A DNA stretch of 64,000 nucleotides from Eurosta solidaginis (GCF_040869045.1 NC_090319.1:68606779-68670778); one strand, 5' to 3'; counted from the first letter of the stretch, positions 1-10,883 are shown. Program-made: numbers and translations. The notes: a model not told the origin generated them from the sequence alone.

Positions 1-583
1 ATCGACCTCTGAATTAAGCTCTAAATTTTTAGCCTCTTGCTCATCGAGAAGTTACTTAAAACCCGGTTTCAAATTTCCAAATTATTATTTAATTTTTTCG
101 ATCCGTGCGCCATCTAACGGATTTTTTTCTCCTTTTCTTAAATTTTCTCGGCGTCTTACCCTATCTGTGAAGTTTTATAGTTGTAGTTCAATGAGAACTT
201 ACATAAAAATCAATTCCAAAATTCCCTCCGTTTCGTACGATTTTTCTAAATATCCCATCCCGTGCGCCCCCTAGCGAAACTTTTTGTATCGTATCATCGA
301 CCTCTGAATTAAGTTAGAAATTTCAAGTCTCTAGCTCATCGAAAAATTACTTAAAAGCTGGTTTGAAAATTTTCAAATTATTATCTAATTATTTCGATCC
401 GTGCGCCACCTAACGGATTTTTTTCTTTTTGTTGCTTTGTCACGGTGTTCTAACCTATGTGTAAAGTTTCACGTTTGTAGCTCAATGAGAAGTTACTTAA
501 AAATCGATTGCAAGATTTGTATGAAAAGCGGACAAACATTCAACCGACCTAATATAAAGGAAGTAAAAATAAAGTTTAGTTAA
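1..583. repeat. GCGCCACCTA-family dispersed repeat, tandem units
   Basis: Two alternating half-units of about 140-155 bp are arranged so that the whole pattern returns after about 296 bp: the phrase ATCGACCTCTGAATTAAG occurs at 1 and 296, and CGATCCGTGCGCCA near 99 and 396. Each half-unit also carries a variant of 'CTCATCGAGAAGTTACTTAAA'-type text. The same family reappears at 2740-3021, 32950-33310, 42700-43650 and, inverted, near 53100-53460. Short open frames inside it have similar translations only because the DNA is repeated. I see no coding signal. No terminal inverted repeat or target duplication was found, so the class is unknown. Confidence 0.7.
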
Positions 584-1050
584 ATTTTATCGAAATTCGT
601 TTCAGATTTTCCCTTTACTTTTAGCAAAATTCTTATTAAAGTGACACATACCTAAGATTCATAATCGCTTAAATTTTATATTTACATTTAATTAAGTTTT
701 TTTTTTTTATCGCTTTGAGCGGAAGTTTAAGCTGATGTGAATGTTATTTTATTTCAAGAAAAATCTGGTAGGCGATATAAATTTGCTTTGTGTACTGAGA
801 CATGAATCACAATGAGTGTTCTGGCTGATATGAAGAAACAATTTTATCGCTCTTTTGTTATGTTTACAAGTTATCGGGACTTATGAAATAAAATAAAGTC
901 AGTGATTAGTGATTACGCATTGAATTCAGTGAAACAATATAGCGATTGCAAGCATCCTATTTTAGCAGCTGATTCTAGTAAGGGTTTATTCCCTAAGGCG
1001 TTATTCAATCTGCGTGAACGATCCAGCAAAATTAATTTATCATCACTAAT
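584..1050. other. AT-rich sequence, nothing recognised
   Basis: AT-rich DNA without a recognisable gene, terminal repeat or RNA. It may be the unexpanded end of the flanking repeat or host DNA. Confidence 0.5.
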
Positions 1051-2074
1051 GGCCGGTTTTTCACTACTTGGTTAAGTTAAGCTTAAACTCTAGTCACACT
1101 TAAACTCCAGTTAAACTACTGAGCAGTTTTTCAGTCGCAGTTTAAGGTCGCTTTTGGGGTAGGCTTTTTTGTACGGCAACATTGGTTTTTTATTATCTAT
1201 ATATTTTGTAGATACGACAACAGCTGGATTTTGTTTACCCAGCAAACATTTAAAAGATATTTCTCAAGCGAAATATATATCTAGTTCCGGAGTGATATCC
1301 AGCATCATTTTCTGGTTATTCTTAAACCAGATAGTTTTCAAGTTGGTATTCAACTTCATTCTCCAATCACTATCCAACCCTTGACAAATTTTGTAAAATT
1401 TATAGTTCTCGAGTTGATCTCCAACGTTATTATCGTTATCAAATTATTATCCAACCTTTGAGAGATTTTGAGAAATGTACATTTCTCAAATGAATATTCA
1501 ACACGTTTCACCAGTTGATATCCTATATTGGATATCGAGATGAGGTGCAGTTGAAAAAAAAATCTCCAAGGTCGTACCACCAAAAGCAGCAGCTGTTTAT
1601 TGTGAGAAATAAACACCTGGTTGATAGCAGTAATGAAACATAATTTATCAAAAATAAATTATATATATTTTATTTTATTTTCGTGAAAATACTGTATTAT
1701 GGAATCTTACATTTGAGTCCAATTAGAGCACCACAAGTTGGGATTTAAATTTTTTCAACTTAATTAATGGCATTTTTTACTTTATAAAAGATTACCTCTT
1801 TTGCTGAGTACGCTATAATTCTCGAGTTGAGCTAATGTTTCGAAACAGCTCTTGAGATTTTTGAAGTATGCCTAGTTATCAACATGAGCTCTAATGGTAC
1901 TCAAGCCCAAATGTTTGTTGGGTATATTCGACGCCATTTCGAATGAACGCAAATAACTGATAGCTTAACTAGAGTTTAATCCTGCCAGATCGGCCGCTTA
2001 AGCTCAGCTTAAACTCCAGTTAAAGTAGACTGAAAAAGGGCAGAATAAGTTTAGGCGTAGTTTAAAAACCGGAC
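1051..2074. mobile_element. Candidate MITE with CCGGTTTTT ends, split by a second element
   Basis: The left end reads GGCCGGTTTTTCACTACT and the right end, reverse complemented, GGTCCGGTTTTTAAACTAC, giving imperfect inverted ends. Just inside, both sides carry TTAAACTCCAGTTAAA (about 1103 and 2010), and scattered TTAAACTY motifs fill both flanks. The middle (1237-1923) is a separate insertion. Without it the element would be about 335 bp. No transposase is present. No clear TSD was seen. Confidence 0.5.
1237..1923. mobile_element. Nested MITE, 15-bp TIRs (ACCCAGCAAACATTT), TA flanks
   Basis: The left TIR is ACCCAGCAAACATTT (1237-1251) and the right is AAATGTTTGTTGGGT (1909-1923), a single mismatch in 15 bp. 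Read from CCCAGC the element is flanked by TA on both sides. It is 687 bp, AT-rich, and has no transposase. The superfamily is not recognised. TA targets are used by Tc1/mariner-type and several other DNA transposons. Confidence 0.6.
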
Positions 2075-2547
2075 CTAAGAGCTTTTCCGTCTAGCCGATT
2101 TTGGCCGCTGCGTAGCAAGTCCCGCCAGTTATTCCCGCTTCGAGATAGCTCACGCTAATAGGGAGTGCCAAGTCAAATCTAGCCTTCAATCGCCCACATA
2201 TCTAAGCCAAGTGAAGTTCGAAAGTAATTCTCTTTGGGTGGGAACCTCTTATCTGCTCAGAGCTTTTTCCTGTACAAAGAACTTTTCACAGAATTTTTGT
2301 CTCGTATAATTTAGAGGCTATCCCGTTTTCTCTCGTGAAGGTATGACGGGTAAATTTACTTGGTCTCAATCCATATTCGGAAGGCGTAATCAGTATGTAC
2401 ACGATGTGTTGCAGTCTTTCGTACAATACTTTGGATCTAATCTTATACGCAAAATCATGTAAGCTGATTCTGCAGTAAAGCATTTATCAAGTCTTCGTTA
2501 CCGTATTTAAAGAGCTTGCCATCTCCCTCCCTATCTAGATTGGCACA
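2075..2547. other. Unassigned sequence, possibly degraded LINE
   Basis: No clear gene. A 65-codon minus-strand open frame (2286-2483) has no family motif I recognise. The right flank (2548-2635) looks like a minus-strand LINE 3' end, so this may be the eroded ORF end of that LINE. Confidence 0.3.
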
Positions 2548-2635
2548 AGTTGAATTATAGTGGCTGCCCAGCAATGTCAAGGAGCACACTTAGGCCGGCT
2601 AGCTCATTGTGATGCCATTCCTACTTTATATGCAT
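2548..2635 (-). mobile_element. Fragment resembling the 3' UTR of an I-like LINE
   Basis: GTGGCTGCC...ACTTAGG...CATTGTGATGCCATTCC runs in the same order as the 3' UTR of the LINE at 5602-6867 (GTGGCTGCC...ACTTAGG...CATTGTGAAACCACATGG). It is a minus-strand fragment without an ORF. Confidence 0.4.
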
Positions 2636-2739
2636 TACAAATTGTTGCAATTTTCTTCCTACTTAATTCAACTTAAGACATCTATGCATCTGAAGAGAAA
2701 ATGTTCAACACTTTAATTCTTCTCCTCGTCCCTTAAGCT

Positions 2740-3021
2740 AAGGAAAGACGCATTCGTATCGTTTTCATGCATGATTTTTCTTCATAGGTCTCTTTCTATT
2801 CTTGTATGTATTATATGTTCCGAATATGGTCCACATCGGACGACAAATACTATTTTTTGAAATATTTCGATCCATGCGCCACCTATCGGAGTATTTTTCT
2901 TATAATTGCATTGTCATCGGGTTCTGAACTATATTCCAAGTTCCAAGCTAGTAGCTTACCAGGAAGTTACTTAAATTTCAATTACAAAATTCGTGCCAGC
3001 CAACCAAGTCAAGCTAAATAA
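2740..3021. repeat. GCGCCACCTA-family repeat copy
   Basis: Runs through CTTTCTATTCTTGTATGTA, TTTCGATCCATGCGCCACC, a 'CATCGGGTTCTGAAC' segment and GTTACTTAAA-like text, ending near GTCAAGCTAAATAAA. The copy at 32950-33310 matches it almost throughout, including that end, so GTCAAGCTAAATAAARCC probably marks one border of the family. Confidence 0.65.
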
Positions 3022-3149
3022 AGCCATATAAAAAGCGGCGGTACGTAATAAGTGAACATTGTACTGTCTCTTGCCTATGCCAGTTTCCGCGCCTGAGCTT
3101 TGAAACAGATCTTCGAGCCACTATGTAGTCGGAGGGTTAGCGCAAGGGT

Positions 3150-3770
3150 GCAGAAATGATGAAACCTACTAAACACATGTATACGGATGGTTGCAATTTA
3201 AAGGAAGGGGTGGGGTGTCATGTTTACTGTGTCGTTCCAGAAATGAAGAGATCTTACAAGGTGCCAGATCACTGTAGAATCTTTTAGGCAGAAATTGTAG
3301 TCAAGAAGAAAGCGGTAGAAGTTCTAGACGAAGGGTACTTAAGCTATATTCCCAGCAATGAGTCTTCCTCAGGAAGTGTCCTGGAATGCAAACATGCACT
3401 GGAAAAATTTCGCTCATGTTGGACCACACATCTGTGCTGGGTTCCTGTTCATAAAGGGATAGAAGGGAACAGAAAGGCCGATAATTGGCAATGCAGGGTG
3501 CAACACTCGATTATCCTACCGTCGACTATAGACGTCGCCTTTCGCTTGTGAGAAATCGAAAGGAAAGAGGAGTTGCTTATGATTCATCAAACAGGGAAGG
3601 CGTGAACATAAGCTCGTGGCTGCAAAATTTCTAAGATCTTTACAAACGCTACGTTATTAGCCTTACATATTTACTCATATATTTAAAGAGAGAAGTCCTC
3701 ATCAGTAAGATCAGATGTAGGAAGTGTGAGCTTCAAGAATAAACGGCTAAGCCCGTTTTCTGTGGTCGTA
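3150..3770 (+). pseudogene. Broken I-like LINE ORF2 (RNase H to zinc knuckle)
   Basis: Translating across stops and frameshifts gives an RNase H core: M-Y-T-D-G near 3178 (first catalytic Asp), Y-K-V-P-D-H-C, a later C-W-V-P-V-H-K-G-I-E-G-N segment near 3435-3475 and finally R-C-R-K-C near 3712, the start of the C-terminal C-C-H-C knuckle. The order matches the better preserved copy at 7039-7821, its closest relative here. An in-frame TAG at about 3284, several frameshifts and loss of everything after the knuckle make it a dead fragment. Neither end could be fixed. Confidence 0.7.
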
Positions 3771-3861
3771 TCCTACACTAGCGAGGTCAGAGCTCCAGTC
3801 ACTAGGTGTGGCAGTGTTGTCAGATATCGAGGCAGCATCAAACTTTGTCCTAGAAAACTTC

Positions 3862-4012
3862 TAGTGGTTTTTGTTGTAGTGATAAACAACATCCCCGCTG
3901 GAGTGTTACTGATATTCATATGTTGGATAATGAACCGGTATGCTCCAATAACAAGCACTATTAAGGTACTAGTCCAACCATATCGGGAACTATTTTACAT
4001 AACCAGATTGAA
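3862..4012 (-). mobile_element. Degenerate 3' half of the (AAC)n-tailed SINE-like element
   Basis: Matches, with many differences, the tail half of the intact copies at 40866-41281 and 53899-54315: TTGTTGTAGTGATAAACAACAT, ACCGGTATGCTCC, CACTATTAAGGTACTAG and CCATATCGGGAAC follow in the same order. It is older than the other two copies. Confidence 0.6.
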
Positions 4013-4034
4013 CACGTTCAGAGTCGGTATAAAA

Positions 4035-4165
4035 TTTGAGGATTCCGTCCAGCGAATTTGTAGGAGGAATCCAAAAAGTGACAAAATTTAAATTCGAAGC
4101 GAAGCTCGGCTTAAATCTATTCGGAGTTACCGCGACAAGTTATTATTACATTTACTATTGGCACA
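4035..4165 (+). mobile_element. 3' part of the Gly-tRNA-like SINE, degenerate
   Basis: Carries the SINE tail words in order: GTCCAGCGAATTTGTAGGA, AAGCGAAGCTCGGC, TTCGGAGTTACCGCG and a TTACATTTA end. The 5' tRNA-like head is missing. Confidence 0.6.
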
Positions 4166-4250
4166 TCCAGTACACTGGGGCTATGTCTGCCATAAACGAC
4201 GATATGCTCTGGTGGCTTGGTGTGGTTTTTATGCTGCATGCTGTTTCCAT

Positions 4251-4400
4251 GGCGGCCGCCGTGGTGTGGTGGTAGCCACCCCGAGGGTCTTGCTTTCAAT
4301 TTCCGTTGAAATTAACATCAAAAATTTAGGAAAAATTAAAAGGAGCACGACGCAAATAGAAAGAGGAGCTCGGCCCAAAATGTGTTGCACTTCCGTTTTC
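4251..4400 (+). mobile_element. Gly-tRNA-like SINE, internally deleted
   Basis: Head GGCGGCCGCCGTGGTGTG (4251 on) with the A-box region, then a jump to the tail words GGAGCACGACGCAAAT and AGCTCGGCC. The B-box segment is damaged. It is the second SINE piece within 250 bp. Confidence 0.65.
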
Positions 4401-4410
4401 GGGTAAGTGG

Positions 4411-5589
4411 ACCGAGCGCGATATATTTGAAAAATTCTTATGGTTCCAGAGAATGAGGCATACGAAATATCGTTAGAAAAGGGAAGATAGAGGTGCAAAG
4501 ACAAGTAGAAATAAATGACAATAGTGCAAGGGAAAAATAGAAATAAAGTGAGTGTGAGATGAAGAAGAGGTATATGAAGAGGAAGTGAAAGAAAAGATGG
4601 GAGAAAGCAGATGGGTTAGAGGATAGGGTAGAGAGGAGAGCCGCAGTGCACTATAGAAATATTTAAAAAACCTTTTAAAATACTGCTGCCAAACCAAAAT
4701 TTGGACAATAAAACGCCTGGTAGGTCTGCTAGAAACCCTGACACACAATAATAATCTTCATTTGTGAGACATTTTAAAACAACAAATCATTCCTTTCAAC
4801 TTTTTTCTTAACAACTGAAAACACTTACAAGTGCAAAGCATCAGCAACTACTGCTGAGTGTTAAAAATGAGTTCACGCCTCAAATATGAAGTAAATTGTG
4901 AATCATCATAAATTTTACTAAATCCATTGCTCGCAAACAAAAGCGATTTACACTATTTACAAATTCAAAAAATATGTCACCAATATATTTTTTATGTTCT
5001 TTTGCCAAAGCTACTTCACTTAACGGTTAACTTCTTTTTCTTGACCACAATACCAATATGACTATAAATTTCCATATTTCATAACGCTAATGGCTACTGT
5101 AAATGCCAATATAAGCTATGCAAGTGCTGCACAACATATTCTACATACATGCCACATGCAAAGCGCTACAACTTGCAACTTGCCACAAATAACACATATA
5201 CATACACACATATGCCATGAACAAGCAACTGCCCAGCAAAAATTGCCATAAGCGGTTGTAAGTAATAAGGAATACTTGTTTCATTCCTGACAGATAAACC
5301 TTAGAATACCGTAAAATTTGTACACTATACGCCTTATTTTAACGCCTTATTTAAGGCTTATAAACGTTACAAATAAGCCTTATCCCTAAGGTGAACCAAA
5401 ATATATAATATAAATGTTGCCTAAACTTAAAGGATACATGAAAAATAGAACCAAGCTATAGTCGACAAATTCTCGTTATATTTTTAAGGAAACTGGATAT
5501 TCCTTTCATTTTTCTTATGGCATACTATTCCTTATGCTACCTGGTTCATAACCTTATAATCAGCTTATTTTTAATTACAATTTTTTTCA
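4411..5589. other. Purine-rich tract, then unassigned AT-rich DNA
   Basis: 4440-4640 is strongly purine-rich on the plus strand (runs of GAAGAGGAAGTGAAAG type). It resembles in character the tract at 43930-44620. After 4750 the sequence is ordinary AT-rich DNA. At 5231-5242 it has GCCCAGCAAAAA, which resembles the ends of the 1237-1923 MITE. No gene seen. Confidence 0.4.
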
Positions 5590-5601
5590 GTGCTACACTA
5601 G

Positions 5602-6867
5602 GTTAGGTTAGGTTAGGTTCAAGTGGCTGCCGTCCACATCGGAGCGGCATACTTAGGTCTTTATAGGTCCATTGTGAAACCACATGGATGTGTTCCTACT
5701 CTCCTAACCAAACCACATCGTTGAGTTTATGAAGCTAACTAAGCGTCGTGTATTGACCTCAGCTATATCAGTCAGATCTACAAGAAACAACTTGCCCATG
5801 AAATGTTGCCTTTTTCTACCGAGCGCTGGACATTGGCAAAGTAGATGCCTAACAGTTTCAAGATCTTCTTCTTTGCTGCAGCTTCTAGAATAATCATTAA
5901 ATAGAGCGCCATTAATTTCCGCATGCGGTCCAATACAGACGTGACCAGTGAGAAGACCCACAACTAAGGAAAGATCCCTCTTACGGAGGGTGAGAAGCTC
6001 GCGCAATCTCTTCTCATTCCTTTCCGGCCATGTAAGTTTTGTCGTGTGCCATCCATCATGATGCTTCCAGCTAGCTCGCGCTTCCATCAGTAGAGCCTCT
6101 TTTATCTTGAGTTTGCAGGTGGAGAGTGACATGCCCAACCTGGCGAAAGTGGAAGGGAGATACTCGTTTTTGCAAGCTCATCCGCCATCTCATTACCTGG
6201 TATTCCACCCATACCAGATGTAGAGTAAACTGTTCAGCCATCACGTTAAGTGATTTGCGACAGCCTACTACAGTTTCAGAATTAGTTGTGACAGAGTCAA
6301 GGGCTTTCAGCGCTGCTTGACTGTCTGAGAAAATATAAATGCGCCTCTGCGAGACTGCCTTTTGCATTAGGCAGTCCACAGCGTCTTGTAATGTCACAAG
6401 CGCGGCCTGAAATACGTCACAGTGATCCGGAAGACGAAACGATCTTTGTATGTCCAATCGTTCCAAATAGACACCCCCTCCGACCCTGCTATCCAGTTTG
6501 GATTCATCTGTGTAGATCTGAATGCTGTCAGTGGGCCAATTTGTGTAATTCACCCACTTTTTTCTGTCAGGGATTAATATCTCGTATCCCTTGTTAAATT
6601 TGGTATGTGTTTTGCAGAAATCTGCCCATTCTGGTAAGCAGAATCTGTCTAGAATCTCAGTATGGTTGCAGTGAGACCATGTGGTCAGTTTCCTCAGCCT
6701 AATAGCTGCACATGCTGCATATTCAGTATCACATTCATAGCCTCCGTTGTGTGGATAGCTCCGCTTATGCACAATAGTGCAGATTGTTGCACCTTTTGAA
6801 GAGCAAGAGCCGTCGAGGATTTATTCAGGGCGTGTCACCATACTGCCACCCCGTATAGTAATATTCT
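5602..6867 (-). mobile_element. 5'-truncated I-like LINE with 12-bp TSD
   Basis: The insertion is bounded by GTGCTACACTAG at 5590-5601 and again at 6868-6879, a perfect 12-bp target-site duplication. On the minus strand it starts inside the reverse-transcriptase C-terminal region (a V-W-W-H motif near 6835), runs through RNase H and a C-terminal zinc knuckle, and ends in a short 3' UTR whose last bases are three CCTAA pentamers (TTAGG x3 on the plus strand, 5603-5617) in place of poly(A). Confidence 0.88.
5704..6790 (-). pseudogene. I-like LINE ORF2 C-terminus: RNase H + zinc knuckle
   Basis: The upstream frame (6071-6772) has the RNase H start I-Y-T-D-E-S-K-L, R-L-P-D-H-C-D-V-F-Q-A, F-S-D-S-Q-A-A-L-K-A-L and H-L-V-W-V. 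The usual P-G-H after W-V is replaced by E-Y-Q, which damages the active site. A frameshift near 6100-6140 moves to the second frame (5704-6138), which holds L-T-W-P, L-L-T-G-H and the knuckle C-x8-9-H-x4-C-x-C. The first knuckle cysteine is Ser. It ends with V-S-F-I-N-S-T-M-W-F, a typical end for this clade. The protein would degrade the RNA strand during target-primed reverse transcription. This copy is dead. Confidence 0.85.
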
Positions 6868-6879
6868 GTGCTACACTAG

Positions 6880-7030
6880 TTTTGAAATTTGTAAGTGTAA
6901 ATTTGAATATCATGCCTTGGCTTCATATGGAAGTGCTTTTTCTTTGCACTTTCATATGAAATTCCGGCATTTTCATACGAATCGAATTTATACATATATG
7001 AGCGCTATGAACATTTTTTTTTTTATATTC
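6880..7030. other. Short spacer between two LINE insertions
   Basis: 151 bp of AT-rich sequence with two inverted CATATGAA/TTCATATGGAAG-like words. No gene. Confidence 0.4.
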
Positions 7031-7037
7031 AAAGTGA

Positions 7038-7904
7038 TCCGGAAATAAGCAGATCCTACAGGCTGCCGGATTACTGTAGCGTTTTCCAAGCGGAAATAGT
7101 AGCCGTAACCAAAGCAGTAGAAACCCTGGAAGAGAATAGCTTAAGCTGCAACCTTGTTAACTTTTATATTGATAGTCAAGCAGCAATTAAGACAATAATC
7201 TCGCATAGCACAGCATCTAAATGCATGTTAGAGTGTAAACAGTCTCTGGAGAGAATCGGGACAAGGAGAAGCATACATCTATATTGGGTCCCAGGGCATA
7301 TAGGAATAGATGGGAATGAAAAAGCGGACGAACTAGCTCAAAAGGGCGCATCCCTTGAAGCTTGCTCCGTAGACGTCCCAATTAGACTGCGCGAGATTAA
7401 GCTAAGGCGAGAGGTGTACATGATGGACTAAGCGGGAAAGGCGTGGGTTCAAGCGCGGGGCTGTAAAGTGTCGAAGATTATGTGTAGGTCATACAACCTT
7501 AGACTAACAAAGTTGCTTCTATCATTAAAAAGGGAGGACTCTAGACTAATGACGGGTATTCTGATTGGACACTGCCTTCTGGCGTCACATGTCTTTAAAT
7601 TAGACTTGGTCAGTGATAGCAGATGTAGGAAGTGCGGGTTGGAGGAGGAAACGATAGAGCACATTCTGTGCTCGTGCCCTGCATTTGCCAGGCTAACACT
7701 CCAGCTATTAGTAGTGATACAGCTGTCAGATCTAGAAGAAGGAAGTGGCTTAAGACCTAGGAAACGTCTAGTATTTGCCAAGAAGACGGAGTTATTTTGT
7801 AACATAGGTCCTCGTTTTTGATAGGGTTTTTCTGTTTGGTCGTTAAAACAAACTTCTGGTATGTGAGGTCCTCATGGACCGGCCAGTTCAACCTAACCTA
7901 ACCT
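7038..7904 (+). mobile_element. 5'-truncated I-like LINE with 7-bp TSD and CCTAA tail
   Basis: Flanked by AAAGTGA at 7031-7037 and 7905-7911. It begins inside the RNase H domain and finishes with (CCTAA)3 at 7892-7906, the last bases shared with the TSD. The head-to-head neighbour at 5602-6867 is a different subfamily with the same kind of tail. Confidence 0.85.
7039..7821 (+). pseudogene. I-like LINE ORF2 C-terminus, one stop codon
   Basis: A single frame with one in-frame TAA (7429-7431). It opens in RNase H (R-S-Y-R-L-P-D-Y-C-S-V-F-Q-A-E), continues with Y-I-D-S-Q-A-A-I (catalytic Asp) and H-L-Y-W-V-P-G-H-I-G-I-D-G-N-E-K-A-D-E-L (the His and last Asp of the active site), and ends with the knuckle C-R-K-C-x8-9-H-x4-C-S-C-P-A-F near 7621-7685. 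The C-terminus at 7821 is followed by about 80 bp of 3' UTR. It is the best preserved LINE 3' half in the window, so it is probably a fairly recent insertion. The 5' part was never copied. Confidence 0.88.
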
Positions 7905-9307
7905 AAAGTGAGAATTTGTATCTAGCATATTCTTCAAGGCAAAACAAAAACAAAAATGCCGCAAGTGTATATGGGTTGAACAGCTTCTTTCAGATAATCC
8001 TTATGCCTGATGAGTAAAGTACAGAAAAATAAGGAGTATAATAAGAAATATGTCATACAACTAACCATATACATATATTATTTCTAATTGCTGTTTTTAT
8101 GTGCAGGTCCCTTTTTCGCTCTTATTTGTAATCCAAATCTATAAATAAAGTTTTGGTTTTAACGCCGGAGATTCGGGCTATTAGCGAGCTTTGGGCAATT
8201 TTGGTCGTAGTGTTTTTGTTTAGCTATATTTTATTAAATAAATTTTTAAAAATCGATTTTGAGCACACAAATAAATCTATTTGTACTATGGCATTATTGT
8301 GAATATTTTCACTACATTGCCGGCAGTTGCTAACATTCGCCAGATGGCAGCGCAAGCTGTAAGTTTTAATTGATTGAGAACAGCTGATTCCGGTTGATAT
8401 TTAATAAGATACTTTTATATTTGTTGCGCAAGGTGCACCCGGGTCCGGCTCGTATCTATATATATAAAAATCAAATTCTGTGTGTGTGTATGTTCGCTAT
8501 GGAAACGTATTTCCCACACTTCAATTATCACCAAATTTTGGCTATAGGTTCCTCCGATCAACAGGAAGGTTTTGGGCTGAAAATAATTCCTTATAGAACT
8601 AAGTCCTGATATCATAAGCCTTTTGGCTACATTGAATAAGCCTTTTATAAGGTTCGCATTTTTTGTTGGGCATAAATACATCGGTTGTCATAAAACCATT
8701 AACACTTCATTTTCTCAACCATAATAGACTGTTGAAAGCAGTGGCAAATAATAGAAGAAAATAAAAAGAGCTAAAATTTTAGCTCTAGACACATTGTCGC
8801 TTCGGTATTTATTTATCTAGCACTGTGGACGCGCGCTGATATTAATGAAAATTATAAATTCCCCTATGCAACTGAGTTCAACTTTATAAAATCGATACAA
8901 CTGAAACACCGCAGAAGATATTAAGCGTTAATCTTATGTAAATATCAAGGTGCGTGTATATATAAATATTAAAAAGAAAATTTAGATAGATAATATGCAT
9001 AAATGTAGTTGTTGGTATGTGTGTTGTTATGAATTTAATAAAATATGATGACTCGTCGCTAGCGGTAGCAATCATAAATTTTCCAATTGCATGCGTTCTT
9101 TTATGCGCTCTCATTGCCGCGGCTGTCATTTGAAGCTGGTTTGAAAGCTCCATTTTTCTTCTATTATCGCATGGGCTCTTCAATTTTCTCTAAAGTTGTT
9201 TTTTGTATATTTTTCGCTATACTGCGTATTTTCCTAATATCACGCAAATTATTCGCACATTATTATATCTTATAGAAACAAGTTCGTTGCTTAAGTCTTT
9301 TGTTTTT
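7905..9307. other. Mostly unassigned AT-rich DNA
   Basis: Contains the Helitron-like start at 8455, TTTTTTGTTGGGC at 8659-8671 and otherwise AT-rich sequence. A 99-codon minus-strand frame at 8884-9183 has no recognisable domain and is probably chance. Confidence 0.4.
8455..8605 (+). mobile_element. Fragment with a canonical-Helitron-like 5' end
   Basis: TCTATATATATAAAAATC at 8455 preceded by A fits the 5'-TC start and A|T insertion site of canonical Helitrons. The following GTGTGTGTG and TTCGCTATGGAAACGTATT text looks like a repeat, but no 3' hairpin plus CTRR end follows. It is probably a 5' fragment. Family known only by general resemblance. Confidence 0.4.
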
Positions 9308-9437
9308 TTAACCCTTTCGAACCTTTTGGTACACCGTATGTAACACTAAATGTGTATATTGGACTAAATCCTCAAAATCGCACTCAAACTGAATAAAAAA
9401 CGTACCAAAGCAGGCTTTTTAGTTTGTCTAAAGGTAC

Positions 9438-10555
9438 ATATGGGGTATTCCATCCAATTTCGACCAATTTTGAACCCGACCCCTTTAGAATTGGCTGAAA
9501 GTTTTTACTTCTTTTCTAGCTTACGAAAGACGTTTTTCAGAAGTTTTTCAAATTTTTTCATCCATCTCAAAAAAAGTTATGAATTTTTAAAAAAACACCG
9601 TTTTTGTTTTCAAAATGCTATAACTTTTTCAATAATTTACCGTTTGGGATCATTTTTTTTTAAATATGTTTTTAAATGTACTTTTCGGAAAAAATTAAAA
9701 AAAATTTTTTAAAGTTTTTTTTTGTAATTTTTCAGTTTTTCGGGATTTTTCGAATTTCGCCCTTTTTTTCCTCATAAAAAACTTCAATCAATTCTGCAAT
9801 CATCCCCACTAAACCCGGAGTGGGCCGAGAATTTTCTTTTTTTTTTATTTAATTGAAAAAAAAAACTAAATTTTTTTTTGTTTTTTTTTCCAAAAGTACA
9901 TTTAAAAGCATATTAAAAAAAAATGATCCCAAACGGTCAATTTTTGAAAAAGTTATAGCATTTTGAAAAAAACACCGTTTTCCAACTCAAAATAAGTTTT
10001 AAATATTTTGAAAAAAAAACGGTGTTTTTTTCAAAATGCTATAACTTTTTCAAAAATTGACCGTTCGGGATCATTTTTTTTTTTTTTTAATATGTTTTTA
10101 AATGTATTTTCGGAAAAAATACAAAAAAATTTTAAAGTTTTTTTTTTTCAATTAAATAAAAAAAAAAAAAAATTCTCGGCCCACTCCGTGATTGCAGAAT
10201 TGTTTGAAGATTTTTATGAGAAAAAAAAAGTTGAAATTTGAAAAATCTCGAAAAACTGAAAAATTACAAAAAAAAAAACTTTAAAATTTTTTTGAATTTT
10301 TTCCGAAAAGTACTTACTTTTAAAAACATATTAAAAAAAAAAGTCCCAAACGGTCAATTTTTGAAAAAGTTATAGCATTTTGAAAACAAAAACGGTGATT
10401 TTTTAAAAATTCATAACTTTTTTTGAGTTGGATGAAAAAATTTTAAAAACTTCTGAAAAACGTCTTTCGTAAGCTAGAAAAGAAAGAAAAACTTTCAGCC
10501 AATTCTAAAGGGGTCGGGTTCAAAATTGGTCGAAGTGGGATGGAATACCCCATAT
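9438..10555. mobile_element. Palindromic foldback element, copy 1
   Basis: Both ends read ATATGGGGTATTCCATCC inward, followed by TTTCGACCAATTTTGAACC and CGACCCC on each side (right arm reverse complemented). The inverted arms continue with TTCAAAATGCTATAAC modules, so the whole 1.1 kb can fold on itself. It is extremely A/T-homopolymer rich with no ORF. Copy 2 is at 14862-15728. Confidence 0.8.
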
Positions 10556-10883
10556 AAAAATGAAATCGTTTTCTCCTGTGCAGTACGCTCAGTTTTGAGT
10601 TAAATAGTGAAAGGTTCGGACACGTGTTTGGTTTTTGAATAATAACTTTTAAACAAAAAGTTGTAACTGCCAAAAAAATTATTTTTATGGAAGATATTTA
10701 TTTTATTTAAAAGCTTTAACATATTTTGTGCAACACTTATATGGATTTGCTTGAGTTTGTGGAGTTTCAGTGAGCTGGTACTTATATGTACCAGTAGTAT
10801 TTTATACTGGTACATTTAAGTACCAACAGTGCCTCTTTTCAAAAAAGAAGTATTATCCCGTCTTTCTTTTATAAAGAAATACC

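Noticed and set aside
3726..4091. 121-codon plus-strand frame as a gene
   Set aside because: It runs from a broken LINE knuckle into an inverted SINE-like fragment; the open length is accidental.
5231..8671. One large element between GCCCAGCAAAAA (5231) and TTTTTTGTTGGGC (8659)
   Set aside because: The ends resemble each other, but no TSD fits and independent LINE insertions lie between. Only a distant possibility.
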